A stretch of 64,000 nt of DNA, from positions 1,674,001 to 1,738,000 of the forward strand of contig NZ_CP175563.1 in NCBI RefSeq assembly GCF_046097065.1, given 5' to 3'. This DNA is from Syntrophus buswellii (GTDB taxonomy: Bacteria > Desulfobacterota > Syntrophia > Syntrophales > Syntrophaceae). How positions within the stretch are numbered: the stretch's first letter is position 1; every line of letters begins with the position of its first letter. The notes under the pieces are model-generated. The model was not told the origin of the DNA. It made no database searches and saw only the letters and a program-made list of their open reading frames with translations. Both the position numbers and the translations under genes were made by a program. This document shows positions 49,625-58,739 of the stretch, in pieces.

Positions 49625-51700
49625 ATGGCAAAATACGAATCAAAAAATTTGAGAAATGTCGTAATCGTAGGGCATGGTGGCACCGGAAAAACCACGCTCT
49701 GCGAATCCTTTCTCTTTGTCAGCGGAAAAAATGAAAGAGCCGGCCGGGTGGATGAAGGCACTTCCTCTTTCGACTACGAGCCTGAAGAACAGAGGAAGCA
49801 CATCTCGATTTCTTCTGCGACCAATTTTGTTGACTGGGACAAGCACAAAGTGAATATCGTGGACACTCCCGGGGATTCAAATTTTGCCTATGATACGAGA
49901 AGCTGTCTTCGCGCCGCCGATGCAGCGGTGATTCTGGTCGACGCCGTGAGCGGCGTTGAGTTCCAGACGGAGAAAGTCTGGGAATATGCCGACAGATATA
50001 AACTTCCCCGTGTGGTATTCATTAATCGAATGGATCGGGAACGGGCTCACTTTTTTAATGCCGTGGAGAGCGTTAAATCCAGGATTAAAAAAATTACGCC
50101 GATTTTTCTTCCCATCGGTTCCGAAGACGCCTTCAAGGGCGTGATCGATCTTCTTGCCATGAAGGCCTATGTCTTTGATGACCCCAAAGGCGGATATAAA
50201 ACCGTCGATGTCCCGGAGGACATGAAAAATGAGGCGGAAGGCATGCGGGAAACGATGATGGAGGACATCGCCGAATCTGACGAGAACCTGATGGAAAAGT
50301 ACCTGGAGGATGGGGAAATCAGTGCGGAAGACATGAAGGCGGGCTTGCGGGCCGGCGTGATCTCCGGATCCATCGTTCCGGCGATGTGCGGCTCTGCGTT
50401 GAAGCACATCGGAATCGGTCCCCTGATGGACGTGATTGTCCGTTACCTCCCATCTCCCCTGGACCGCGGCCCTGCTGTCGGCACTAAGCCGGGCACCGAC
50501 GAGGTGGAAGAGCGTCTCCCCGATGAAAGCGCCCCTTTCTCAGCCTATGTTTTCAAGACCATTGCGGATCCCTATGCCGGCCGCCTGACTCTCTTCCGCG
50601 TCTATTCAGGAACGTTGAAATCCGATACGCCCGTCTACAACCCGTCACACAAATCAAGCGAGCGCTTCGGAAACGTTTTCTACCTGGAAGGCAAGAGTCA
50701 GAAGCCTGCCGAACTCCTCGTTCCCGGAGACATCGCCGCCGTCGCCAAACTCAAGGAAGCGGTGACCGGCGACACGTTCTGCGCCGAGAAGTTCCCTATT
50801 GCTTTCGAGAAGGTAGAGCCCCCGCCCACGGTCATGTCCTTTGCCATCGAGCCGAAGACGAGGGGCGACGAAGAGAAGATCGTGTCATCCATCCTTCGCC
50901 TCAGCGAAGAGGATCCAACCCTCACCTTCAGCCGCAACGAGGAAACCAAAGAGATGATCCTCTCGGGAATGGGACAGGTTCACATTGAAGTCAATGTGGA
51001 AAAAATGAAGCGGAAATTCGGCGTGGATGTTCTGCTCAAGCAGCCCAAAGTTCCTTACCGGGAAACCATCAAGAGCAAAACAAACATTCAGGGCCGCTAC
51101 AAGAAACAGTCCGGCGGTCGGGGGCAGTTCGGTGACTGCTGGATCGATATCGAACCCATGCCTCGTGGGAACGGGTTTGAATTCGCAGACAAGATTGTCG
51201 GCGGCGTGATTCCCCAGCAGTATCGGCCCGCGGTGGAAAAGGGCATCGTCGAGGCCATGGCGGACGGCGTCATTGCCGGTTATCCCGTCGTCGACCTCAA
51301 GGTTTCTCTTGTTGACGGTTCCTACCACACCGTGGACTCCTCTGAAATGGCCTTTAAAATTGCCGGCTCCATGGCCTTTAAAAAGGGCGTCATGCTCTGC
51401 CAGCCGATCCTGCTGGAACCGATCGTCAACATCGAGATCGAGATTCCCGATGAATACATGGGGGACGTCATTGGCGATCTGAACAGTCGCCGCGGAAAGG
51501 TCCTGGGTATGGACAGTAAAGGCCATCACCAGATTGTCAAGGCGCAGGTTCCCCTTGCGGAAATCCTAAAGTATGCGCCGGATCTTACTTCCATGACGAG
51601 CGGCCGCGGGACATTCACCTATTCGCATTCCCACTATGAAGAGGTGCCGGCCCACCTGGCTGAAAAAATCATTGCGGAATCCAAAAAGGAAGAGGCCTGA
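49625..51700 (+). CDS. EF-G-like translational GTPase (paralogue)
   Basis: 691 aa with all EF-G domains. G1 VGHGGTGKTTL, G4 INRMD and the domain IV loop (YKKQSGGRGQFGDCWIDIEP) are recognisable. The switch II DTPGH of translational GTPases reads DTPGD (near residue 84), losing the catalytic His, and the RGITI of switch I reads RKHISI. This is the EF-G2-type paralogue, not the main elongation factor; its ribosomal role is unclear. mogA follows six bases after its stop. Confidence 0.85.
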   Translation: MAKYESKNLRNVVIVGHGGTGKTTLCESFLFVSGKNERAGRVDEGTSSFDYEPEEQRKHISISSATNFVDWDKHKVNIVDTPGDSNFAYDTRSCLRAADAAVILVDAVSGVEFQTEKVWEYADRYKLPRVVFINRMDRERAHFFNAVESVKSRIKKITPIFLPIGSEDAFKGVIDLLAMKAYVFDDPKGGYKTVDVPEDMKNEAEGMRETMMEDIAESDENLMEKYLEDGEISAEDMKAGLRAGVISGSIVPAMCGSALKHIGIGPLMDVIVRYLPSPLDRGPAVGTKPGTDEVEERLPDESAPFSAYVFKTIADPYAGRLTLFRVYSGTLKSDTPVYNPSHKSSERFGNVFYLEGKSQKPAELLVPGDIAAVAKLKEAVTGDTFCAEKFPIAFEKVEPPPTVMSFAIEPKTRGDEEKIVSSILRLSEEDPTLTFSRNEETKEMILSGMGQVHIEVNVEKMKRKFGVDVLLKQPKVPYRETIKSKTNIQGRYKKQSGGRGQFGDCWIDIEPMPRGNGFEFADKIVGGVIPQQYRPAVEKGIVEAMADGVIAGYPVVDLKVSLVDGSYHTVDSSEMAFKIAGSMAFKKGVMLCQPILLEPIVNIEIEIPDEYMGDVIGDLNSRRGKVLGMDSKGHHQIVKAQVPLAEILKYAPDLTSMTSGRGTFTYSHSHYEEVPAHLAEKIIAESKKEEA

Positions 51701-51706
51701 TAACTG

Positions 51707-52201
51707 ATGGAATTTCGAGCGGGGGTTGTGACCGTCAGCGACAAGGGCTCCCGGGGTGAGCGGGAAGATCTGAGCGGAAAAGAGGTCATTCGAATGCTTC
51801 AGGAGCTTTCCATACTGGTCACTGAAAAGGTTATCATCCCCGATGAAAAGGATCGGATCCGCCAGACCCTGACGGATCTTTCCGACGAGAAGGCATTGGA
51901 TCTGATTGTTACAACGGGCGGAACGGGCGTCACCCCACGGGATCTGACGCCCGACGCCACGCTGGAAGTGATTGACAGGGCCCTCCCGGGAATGGCCGAA
52001 GCCATGCGGCAGGAAAGCCTGAAAATCACCCCACATGCCATGATCTCCCGGGCGGTTGCCGGCATTCGAGGCCGGACCTTGATTATCAATCTCCCCGGAA
52101 GCCCCAGGGGCGTGCGGGAAAATCTGGCTGTCGTCCTTCCTGCCCTGAAGCATGCCATGGAAAAGATCAAAGGCGACGAAACGGAATGCGCAGTGCCCTG
52201 A
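51707..52201 (+). CDS. mogA: Molybdopterin adenylyltransferase
   Basis: Activates molybdopterin by adenylation before metal insertion. 164 aa of the MogA/MoaB fold: VVTVSDKGSRGEREDLSG, DLIVTTGGTGVTPRDLTPDATLEVIDR, PGMAEAMRQESLKITPHAMISRAVAGIRGRTLIINLPGSPRGVRENL. The 3' end overlaps the convergent Mut7-C gene by 35 bases. Confidence 0.9.
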   Translation: MEFRAGVVTVSDKGSRGEREDLSGKEVIRMLQELSILVTEKVIIPDEKDRIRQTLTDLSDEKALDLIVTTGGTGVTPRDLTPDATLEVIDRALPGMAEAMRQESLKITPHAMISRAVAGIRGRTLIINLPGSPRGVRENLAVVLPALKHAMEKIKGDETECAVP

Positions 52202-52655
52202 TCCGATTCCGGATGTTTTCGCTGTGCGTTCCCGGCCAGAAGACCCCTCCGCACGCCGGGCAGGTCATGAACCGGGCGTGGTGCTCGAACACATAAGGAG
52301 ACACCCGATCCTGAACCTCCTGCCTGGAGACCTCTTTCAGCGGGACATTACATCTCAGGCACCGGCTGAAGCACCGGTCCGGCGAGAGCTCCAGGCCAAG
52401 TTTTTCGAAGACCTCTTCCACCTGCCTTTCCACCCGATCGTTTTCGATGACGATGAGCATTCCCGGGAACGCCCGCTTTGCCAGATCCCCTTTCCGCGTC
52501 AAGATGACCCGGTTTTCTCCCTTTGCCTTCCTTAAAAAGGCGTGATCCGCCCTTCCCCGATACAGAACTGCGTCATAGCCGAGGATTCTCAGCCATTTGG
52601 AAAGGCGCCCGAGGTTTATATCGGCCAGAAATGTTGCGTCCTCTTCAATCGTCAT
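52167..52655 (-). CDS. Mut7-C RNase/PIN-like domain protein with zinc ribbon
   Basis: 162 aa. The N-terminal half has the Mut7-C (PIN-like) pattern: FLADINLGRLSKWLRILGYDAVLYR, VILTRKGDLAKR. The C-terminal half is a zinc ribbon with CLRC and CPAC. Usually called Mut7-C RNase domain protein; the physiological RNA is unknown. Convergent overlap with mogA. Confidence 0.85.
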   Translation of the reverse strand: MTIEEDATFLADINLGRLSKWLRILGYDAVLYRGRADHAFLRKAKGENRVILTRKGDLAKRAFPGMLIVIENDRVERQVEEVFEKLGLELSPDRCFSRCLRCNVPLKEVSRQEVQDRVSPYVFEHHARFMTCPACGGVFWPGTHSENIRNRIRALRIPFRRL

Positions 52656-52720
52656 CCCAACCGGTTGTGCCTCAGTGCCGTTTCAGGGATGTCCCGGCGG
52701 CGGAAGTCATCATCGGGCGA

Positions 52721-53041
52721 TCAGACCGGCCGCTCCGATTCGGTTGTTTTTGTCTCATCGAGAACGACGGGAGGTTCATTCTCCCGCACATCCCTCTTCA
52801 AATCCCTCACCATGCGATTCAGGCGATTGATGGTTCGATTCAGCCGATAGCGTTCCACAATGCCCATCAATCCGGCAAAGACCAATCCTATGATGAACAC
52901 GATAAAGATCAGCATGTAAACAGGCAGCACAACATCCAGCACATCATAGTATACCAGGTGCACAGAAAGGGTATTCTGCAGGGAAAAGGTCACCACGAAG
53001 AGAATTAAGGCAACGATAATAACGGTATAAATAATTTTCAT
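52721..53041 (-). CDS. LapA-family (DUF1049) membrane protein
   Basis: 106 aa: two membrane helices (about residues 3-21 and 43-62) separated by the conserved QNTLSVHLVYYDVLDVVLPVYML, then a charged coiled-coil tail (RLNRTINRLNRMVRDLKRD). LapA/YciS proteins pair with LapB in controlling LPS synthesis; no LapB is adjacent. Confidence 0.82.
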   Translation of the reverse strand: MKIIYTVIIVALILFVVTFSLQNTLSVHLVYYDVLDVVLPVYMLIFIVFIIGLVFAGLMGIVERYRLNRTINRLNRMVRDLKRDVRENEPPVVLDETKTTESERPV

Positions 53042-53042
53042 T

Positions 53043-53570
53043 TCATTCCTCCTGCCGGTATTTGCTGAAATATCCCTTGAGTTCTTCGCAGCTTTTCAAG
53101 ATATCATCTGGAATGACGCGGATGTCTCCCACAACGCTCATGAAATTTGTATCGCCGTTCCATCTCGGGACAACATGAATGTGAAGATGATCATCGATCC
53201 CTGCCCCCGCCGCCCTTCCAAGGTTGATTCCGATATTGAAGCCGTCGGGGTTCAGAGCCTCCTTTAAAACCCGGACGGAAAAATCCAGGAGAGAAAAAAT
53301 CTCCAGTCTCTCCTCCTGATCCAGGTCTTCCAGTCTGCTGAGGTGGCGAAAGGGAATGATCATCAAATGACCGTTCGTATAGGGATAGGCATTCATCATG
53401 ACAAAGGCCGTTTTTCCATCCAGGAGAACGTAGGATTCATCACGGAGCGATTCCCTGCAGAACACGCATCCCGCCGCTTTCCCGCTTTTTATATAGGCCA
53501 TGCGCCAAGGGGCATAGATTGATTTCATAACCTTTTGTCCTTTCCCGTCCTGATGAGGATGGCTGCTCAT
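53043..53570 (-). CDS. HIT-family nucleotide hydrolase/phosphorylase
   Basis: 175 aa. IYAPWRMAYIKSGKAAGCVFCRESL and NAYPYTNGHLMIIPFRHLSRLEDL are typical of the bacterial HIT (Ap4A phosphorylase-like) group, and the catalytic triad motif is DDHLHIHVVPRWNGDTNFM. Start 53570 has GAGGGAAG upstream; the family usually begins at MKSIYAPWR (53528), so either is possible. One base separates it from the LapA gene. Confidence 0.92.
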   Translation of the reverse strand: MSSHPHQDGKGQKVMKSIYAPWRMAYIKSGKAAGCVFCRESLRDESYVLLDGKTAFVMMNAYPYTNGHLMIIPFRHLSRLEDLDQEERLEIFSLLDFSVRVLKEALNPDGFNIGINLGRAAGAGIDDHLHIHVVPRWNGDTNFMSVVGDIRVIPDDILKSCEELKGYFSKYRQEE

Positions 53571-53610
53571 GCTTCTTCCCTCGTGAAGCCTCCATTATCT
53601 CTTACGGTAT

Positions 53611-54105
53611 TCATGGCTCTTTTTCAATTTCAATTTTAAGGATCTTCCCTGTGATGGTGTCTCCCACGTCCAGAATTCCAACGGTGGTGTCCGTGGCAAA
53701 GCGTTTGTCCAGGGCGGAACCGGGATTGAAAAAGAGCACACCATTCCTTCTCCAATTGGCCGGATAATGCGTATGGCCATAGATGACGCAGTCCACTGGC
53801 CCCAGGAGCGCGAGGATTTTCTCTTCAAGATGCCCGGCGCTTCCCCATCCGTGCATCACTCCCAGACGGAATCCCTGGATTTCAAGAATGAAACGATCCG
53901 GCAGCATCCTTCTGACGGAGGCCGGATCCATGTTCCCGCATACGGCCTGAAAGGGCTTGCTTCCAAACGCCTCCAGAACGTCGAGATTCACGAGATCCCC
54001 CGCATGGACAATCAAGTCCGCATCGAGGAAATATCGGTCAACGATCTTCCTCAAGGTTTCATTGCAGGCCGGCAGATGGGTATCCGAAATGACGCCGATG
54101 CGCAC
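53611..54105 (-). CDS. YfcE/MJ0936-type metallophosphoesterase
   Basis: 164 aa calcineurin-like phosphodiesterase: VRIGVISDTHLP (first metal Asp, His), LIVHAGDLVNL, AVCGNMD, MHGWG, DCVIYGHTHYP, FFNPGSALDKR. GTG at 54105 follows AAGGAGG and begins the family-typical VRIGVISDTH; the ATG at 54138 is not needed. Probable 2',3'-cyclic or bis-pNPP-type phosphodiesterase; substrate unknown. Confidence 0.88.
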   Translation of the reverse strand: MRIGVISDTHLPACNETLRKIVDRYFLDADLIVHAGDLVNLDVLEAFGSKPFQAVCGNMDPASVRRMLPDRFILEIQGFRLGVMHGWGSAGHLEEKILALLGPVDCVIYGHTHYPANWRRNGVLFFNPGSALDKRFATDTTVGILDVGDTITGKILKIEIEKEP

Positions 54106-54306
54106 AGGCGAACCCTCCTTGATTCGTGAAAGCAGCACCCGGCTTATATCCGATATACGTCAGCCAAATACAAGCATTATATGCCTGGAAACGATCAAGG
54201 CCGATTCTGAGGGCTTGAAGAAAACAGACGTAGAGACTCTTTAAAATTGACAATCCGTTTCCGTCTGTTTTACATTAAGGACAAAGACGCTTCCTGGAGA
54301 TTGATC

Positions 54307-54582
54307 ATGCTGGATTCATCACTGGATAAAATAGCGGAAAAAATTCTGAGCCTGGATGAGGCCTCCCTTTCCAGCCTCTGGGAAAAGTACAAATACCGGA
54401 TGGAGCACTTTGAAACGTCAAAGGAATGGGAAAAATCCGTCATCATTTTCTTTATTATCAACGCCGTCCGGGTGAAGAACCGGATCTTCAACGACCAGAT
54501 TCTGCTTATGCAGCGCCAGAGCGAGGAACAGGAAAAACCGGTTGCCTCGAAAGGCAGGCCGATGCTCCGCCGGATCAAGTGA
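54307..54582 (+). CDS. Small conserved helical protein upstream of ligA
   Basis: 91 aa from ATG 54307 (GGAG upstream). MLDSSLDKIAEKILSLDEASLSSLWEKYKYRME followed by a hydrophobic helix (KSVIIFFIINAVRVKNRIFNDQILL). No known domain. Its TGA overlaps the ligA start (TGATG), implying translational coupling with DNA ligase. Confidence 0.7.
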   Translation: MLDSSLDKIAEKILSLDEASLSSLWEKYKYRMEHFETSKEWEKSVIIFFIINAVRVKNRIFNDQILLMQRQSEEQEKPVASKGRPMLRRIK

Positions 54583-56603
54583 TGGATGCTGAAACCGCAT
54601 GGAAGAACATTGAAGACCTGAAAGCCCGGATTGAATACCACAATCGCCGCTATTACCAGCTGGATGATCCCGTCATTTCGGACGCAGAATATGACCTTCT
54701 TCTCCGGGAGCTCATCCGCCTGGAAGATCAGTTCCCTCAGTGGCGTACGGGGGATTCTCCCAGTCAGCGAATCGGAGCGGCCCCGCTGAGCAAGTTTGCC
54801 CCTGCCGCGCACCGGACGCCCATGCTGAGCCTCGCCAACGCCTTCTCAGAAGGTGAAATTCTGCAATTTCAGGAGCGGTTGAATCGCTTTCTCGGCAACA
54901 CGGCAAGCCTCTCCTTTGTCGTTGAGCCGAAGATTGACGGCGTCGCCGTCAATCTGACCTACCTCGACGGCTTTCTCACCAGCGGCGCCACCCGCGGTGA
55001 CGGAGCTACCGGAGAGGATGTCACCCGGAACATCCGCACGATACATTCCATCCCCCTGAGGATCCTGTCGACGCCTGAAAGCACGGCGCCGGAAGAGATC
55101 GAGATCCGCGGAGAAATCTACATTGAATCCGAATCGTTTCGCATGTTAAACGAACGCCGCCTTGCCGGGAATGAGGCCCCCTTCGCCAATCCGCGCAATG
55201 CCGCCGCCGGATCTCTGAGGCAACTGGACTCCTCAATAACTGCCCAAAGGCCCCTGAAAATGTTCTGTTACGCCGTGGGGCTCGTCAAAGGGCGAATCTT
55301 TACCCATCACCACGAAGTGCTTGGCGCCCTGAACCATTGGGGGTTTCCCGTCAATCCCCTGATCCGGCGGGTCGACGGCATTTCAGGCTGCATCGATTTC
55401 TATCGGGAACTTCAGGATCGGAGAAAGGACCTTCCCTACGAGATCGACGGGATGGTGATCAAGGTGGACGACCTGGCCCTTCAGGAACGCCTCGGAGCCG
55501 TATCACGCAGCCCGCGCTGGGCGCTGGCCTGCAAGTTTGCCGCGACACAGGCAACGACCCGGATTGAAGACATCCTCGTCAACGTAGGAAGAACCGGCGC
55601 CCTGACCCCCGTCGCCCTCATGGCCCCCGTTCTGGTCGGCGGCGTCACCGTCAGCCGGGCGACGCTTCACAATCAGGATGAAATCGACAAAAAAGATATC
55701 CGCATCGGTGATACGGTTCTCGTTCAGCGCGCGGGCGATGTCATCCCCGAGGTTGTCGTGGTGGTCAAGGAAAAACGGACCGGCAGGGAAAGACTCTTCA
55801 AGATGCCAGCCCACTGCCCGGAATGCGGGTCAGAGGTTGTCAGAATCGAAGGCGAGGCCGCCCATCGCTGCATCGGCATTTCCTGCCCGGCCCAGATTCG
55901 TGGACACATCATTCATTTCGCCTCCCGTGGTGGAATGGATATCGAAGGCCTTGGAGAAAAGCTTGTTTTGAACCTGGTGGATTCGGGGCTCATCCGCGAT
56001 CCCGCAGATCTCTATTTCCTTAAGCGTGACAGCTTGCTGAACCTGGAGCGCATGGCGGAAAAGTCCGTAACGAATCTCCTTGCCGCCATTGAGCGGTCCA
56101 AATCCCCCCCCCTGGACAAGCTCATTTATGCGCTGGGAATCCGCCATGTCGGGGAGCATCTCTCGAAGATCCTGGCACGGAACTATCAGACTCTTGACGC
56201 CTTGATGGATGCCTCGGAAGAGGATCTTCTGTCCATCCCGAACATCGGATCTGAAGTCGGCAGCAGTATTTTTCAGTTTTTCCGCAACGAGTCAAACCGC
56301 CGGGTGCTTGAAAAGCTCAAGGACGCCGGGGTGACCCCGGTGGAGAGCCCCTCCGAATCGCCTCTCTCCGCGCCCCTTACGGGAAAAAATTTCGTCTTCA
56401 CGGGGGCATTGACCCGGATGACACGGATCGAAGCCAAACAGATCGTTGAATCCCTTGGCGGCCAGGCATTGAGTTCCCTTACGAAAAATACCGATTACGT
56501 GGTTGCAGGCGCTGCAGCCGGCTCCAAACTCAAAAAGGCTCAGGAATCGGGCATTCCCGTCCTCAGCGAGGAGGAATTCCTGGCCATGGCCGGCAGAGGA
56601 TAA
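54582..56603 (+). CDS. ligA: NAD-dependent DNA ligase
   Basis: 673 aa from ATG 54582, which begins the family-typical MDAETAWKNIEDLKARIEYHNRRYYQLDDPVISDAEYDLL; the open frame upstream is out-of-phase overlap with the previous gene. Adenylation motif EPKIDGVAVNL (Lys near 117), OB fold (NVGRTGALTPVALMAPVLVGGVTVSRATLHN), zinc finger (CPECGSEVVRIEGEAAHRCIG), helix-hairpin-helix repeats, and a C-terminal BRCT (FVFTGALTRMTRIEAKQIVESLGG). Complete. Confidence 0.98.
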   Translation: MDAETAWKNIEDLKARIEYHNRRYYQLDDPVISDAEYDLLLRELIRLEDQFPQWRTGDSPSQRIGAAPLSKFAPAAHRTPMLSLANAFSEGEILQFQERLNRFLGNTASLSFVVEPKIDGVAVNLTYLDGFLTSGATRGDGATGEDVTRNIRTIHSIPLRILSTPESTAPEEIEIRGEIYIESESFRMLNERRLAGNEAPFANPRNAAAGSLRQLDSSITAQRPLKMFCYAVGLVKGRIFTHHHEVLGALNHWGFPVNPLIRRVDGISGCIDFYRELQDRRKDLPYEIDGMVIKVDDLALQERLGAVSRSPRWALACKFAATQATTRIEDILVNVGRTGALTPVALMAPVLVGGVTVSRATLHNQDEIDKKDIRIGDTVLVQRAGDVIPEVVVVVKEKRTGRERLFKMPAHCPECGSEVVRIEGEAAHRCIGISCPAQIRGHIIHFASRGGMDIEGLGEKLVLNLVDSGLIRDPADLYFLKRDSLLNLERMAEKSVTNLLAAIERSKSPPLDKLIYALGIRHVGEHLSKILARNYQTLDALMDASEEDLLSIPNIGSEVGSSIFQFFRNESNRRVLEKLKDAGVTPVESPSESPLSAPLTGKNFVFTGALTRMTRIEAKQIVESLGGQALSSLTKNTDYVVAGAAAGSKLKKAQESGIPVLSEEEFLAMAGRG

Positions 56604-56606
56604 ATC

Positions 56607-56882
56607 ATGAAGCGTGTCCGCGTCTTTGTCAAAGGGAGGGTTCAGGGGGTTTTCTTTCGTGCCCACACCCAAGGGGCAGCCCTCGGATTTCATGTCCATG
56701 GCTGGGTTCGCAATCTGCCCAACGGACAGGTCGAGGCGCTCTTCGAGGGAAAGCGGCAGAATGTGGCCGCTTTGGTCGACTGGTGCCGCCGCGGCCCTCC
56801 CCATGCCGTCGTGGAGGAGCTCAGCGTTCTCGATGAACCCTACACCGGAGAATTCAGCGATTTCAGCATCCGTTACGAATAA
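56607..56882 (+). CDS. acyP: Acylphosphatase
   Basis: 91 aa. VRVFVKGRVQGVFFRAHTQGAALGFHVHGWVRNLPNGQVEALFEG has the catalytic Arg (FFR) and Asn (VRNL) of acylphosphatases. Three bases after the ligA stop. It hydrolyses acyl phosphates such as 1,3-bisphosphoglycerate or acetyl phosphate. Confidence 0.95.
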   Translation: MKRVRVFVKGRVQGVFFRAHTQGAALGFHVHGWVRNLPNGQVEALFEGKRQNVAALVDWCRRGPPHAVVEELSVLDEPYTGEFSDFSIRYE

Positions 56883-56921
56883 CCGCCATCCCGAAAGCGG
56901 AAGGCGCCGGCGTCAACGGGG

Positions 56922-58109
56922 CTAGCGTCCTCCGGATTCCATCATCGTTTCCGCAAAGCCCGGCAGGGCGTTGCGGATCGTGGCATCATCAACACAATAG
57001 GCGATGCGGAAATAGCCCGGCCCCCCGAATCCGACCCCGGGCGTCGTGAGAATTCCGCGCTTTTGAAGTGCGCGGACATACGCCACATCGTCGTCCACAG
57101 GCGATCGGACAAAGAGATAGAAAGTGCCCTCCGGCTTGGCAAAGGTGTACCCGCAAGATCTTAATCCCTCGCAGAGCAGATCCCTCTTCCACTGATACTC
57201 GCCAACGTTGACCTGCACCCCCTGAATCCGTGAGATAACCCGCTGCATCAGGGCCGGGGCATTGATAAACCCCAGAATCCGGTTGCAGAAGATCATTCCG
57301 CCAAGGACATCCTTCAATTCGGCAAGCTCCGGATGAAGGGCGAGGTACCCGATGCGCTCACCCGGCACCGACAGGCATTTGGAATAGGAATAGGCAATGA
57401 TGCTGTTCCTGCAGAACTCCATGATGCTGGGAAGCTCGACGCCGTCGTAGACGATTTCGTTATAGGGCTCATCGGAAACCAGATAGACGGCCCGGTTGTA
57501 GAGCCTCTCCTTTTCCTCGAGAATGGCGGCGAGTCCGCGGATGGTTTCCGCGTCATAGACCCGTCCCGTGGGGTTGTTCGGCGAATTGATCAGCACGGCC
57601 CTGGTTCTCTCAGTAAAGGCCGATCGAATCGCCTCCAGGTCCAGGCCGAAATCCTCCTTCGTGGGGACCAGGCGGGCGACTCCCCCGGCATTGTCCACAT
57701 AAAACCCGTATTCGACAAAATACGGCGTCGGGATAATGACTTCGTCTCCCGGATCGAGAATCGTTTTCATGGTCACATTCAATGCGCCCGCCGCGCCGCA
57801 GGTCATGATGATGTGCTCAAAGGTGAGGGGCACCTTGAATTTACGGCCCAGATAGCCGGCGATCGCCTCACGCGTTTCAGGGTAGCCGGCGTTCGGCATG
57901 TACCCATGCTGGCCGGGAAGAGTCTGGCCGGCCACGTCCCTCAAGGCGGAATCAAACTCGATCGGTGGCGGCACGTTGGGATTCCCGAGACTGAAATCGA
58001 ACACGTTCTCAGGCCCAAGTTTCTGTCTAAGAAGCAGACCCTCCTCAAACATCTTTCGAATCCAAGATGAACGCGAAAGCATTCCCTGAATCTTCTTCGA
58101 AACCGGCAT
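56922..58109 (-). CDS. Class I/II PLP-dependent aminotransferase
   Basis: 395 aa from ATG 58109, behind GGGAAGGGG; the open frame extends upstream to 58190 without support. Fold type I motifs: VFDFSLGNPNVPPP, YMPNAGYPETREAIAGYL, CGAAGALNVTMKTIL, INSPNNPTGRVYD, VSDEPYNEIVYDG, PLP Lys in AYSYSKCLSVPGERIGY, Arg in GYFRIAYC. Likely aspartate/alanine-type; the exact amino acid cannot be told. Convergent with acyP. Confidence 0.92.
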   Translation of the reverse strand: MPVSKKIQGMLSRSSWIRKMFEEGLLLRQKLGPENVFDFSLGNPNVPPPIEFDSALRDVAGQTLPGQHGYMPNAGYPETREAIAGYLGRKFKVPLTFEHIIMTCGAAGALNVTMKTILDPGDEVIIPTPYFVEYGFYVDNAGGVARLVPTKEDFGLDLEAIRSAFTERTRAVLINSPNNPTGRVYDAETIRGLAAILEEKERLYNRAVYLVSDEPYNEIVYDGVELPSIMEFCRNSIIAYSYSKCLSVPGERIGYLALHPELAELKDVLGGMIFCNRILGFINAPALMQRVISRIQGVQVNVGEYQWKRDLLCEGLRSCGYTFAKPEGTFYLFVRSPVDDDVAYVRALQKRGILTTPGVGFGGPGYFRIAYCVDDATIRNALPGFAETMMESGGR

Positions 58110-58250
58110 ATCCCCTTCCCTCCCAAGGCTCTCAGCGATAATTTGTATTTTGAGGAAACATATCTCTACGGCTGACGATGTAGTTAACACAGCCCCTGGA
58201 TGTCGTCAACAGGACATTCATCGGCCTCCCGAAGGATTGGCCGGATTGTC

Positions 58251-58280
58251 TTGACAAAGGGACAACAGGTTATTTATAGA
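58251..58280 (+). promoter_or_regulatory. Sigma-70 promoter of the fmdB-like gene
   Basis: TTGACA (58251-58256), an 18-base spacer, TATAGA (58275-58280). Leader about 80 bases to ATG 58366. Confidence 0.6.
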
Positions 58281-58365
58281 ATTGAGAAGCATTTTCAGGC
58301 GGCCTTTGCGCGGGACGGTGGTGGAAATCCTGACCCGTGTCTTTTTTGTTTCCGGAGGAATTTTT

Positions 58366-58569
58366 ATGCCGATTTATGAATTTCGCTGCAAATCTTGCGG
58401 GAAGGACTTTGAAGTCCTCTTTTTCTCCATTTCAGAAAAACGGGAAGTCCTTTGTCCGGACTGCAACTCGGACGAGGTTGAAAAACTCATGTCCGTCTTC
58501 GGAGGAACTTCCGGGAGCACCTCCTCCTCCAGCTGCTCCACATGCTCCTCTTCTTCCTGCTCGACGTGA
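58366..58569 (+). CDS. FmdB-family zinc-ribbon protein
   Basis: 67 aa from ATG 58366 (GGAGG upstream). MPIYEFRCKSCGKDFEVLFFSISEKREVLCPDCNSDEVEKLMSVF: CxxC...CxxC ribbon of the FmdB regulatory family, then a Ser/Cys-rich tail containing two further Cys-x2-Cys pairs (SSCSTCSSSSCST). Role unknown. Confidence 0.9.
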   Translation: MPIYEFRCKSCGKDFEVLFFSISEKREVLCPDCNSDEVEKLMSVFGGTSGSTSSSSCSTCSSSSCST

Positions 58570-58739
58570 TCGACCTGACGGATGCGGCAGGCTGCCGCAG
58601 CTTCTCGTGGGCCCTCTTTCAACGGGGGATCATGACCCGGATCTTTTCATCCCCGGGCGGTCTGCCATCGGAGCGCCCGCCTTCATCCAATCGTGTCCGG
58701 CAGCCCCTCAGGGCCGTGATCGCCGGAAATTTCGAGCCC

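Noticed and set aside
54426..54581. Upstream extension of ligA
   Set aside because: Overlaps the small upstream gene out of phase and is unlike any ligase N-terminus; the ATG at 54582 in TGATG fits the family.
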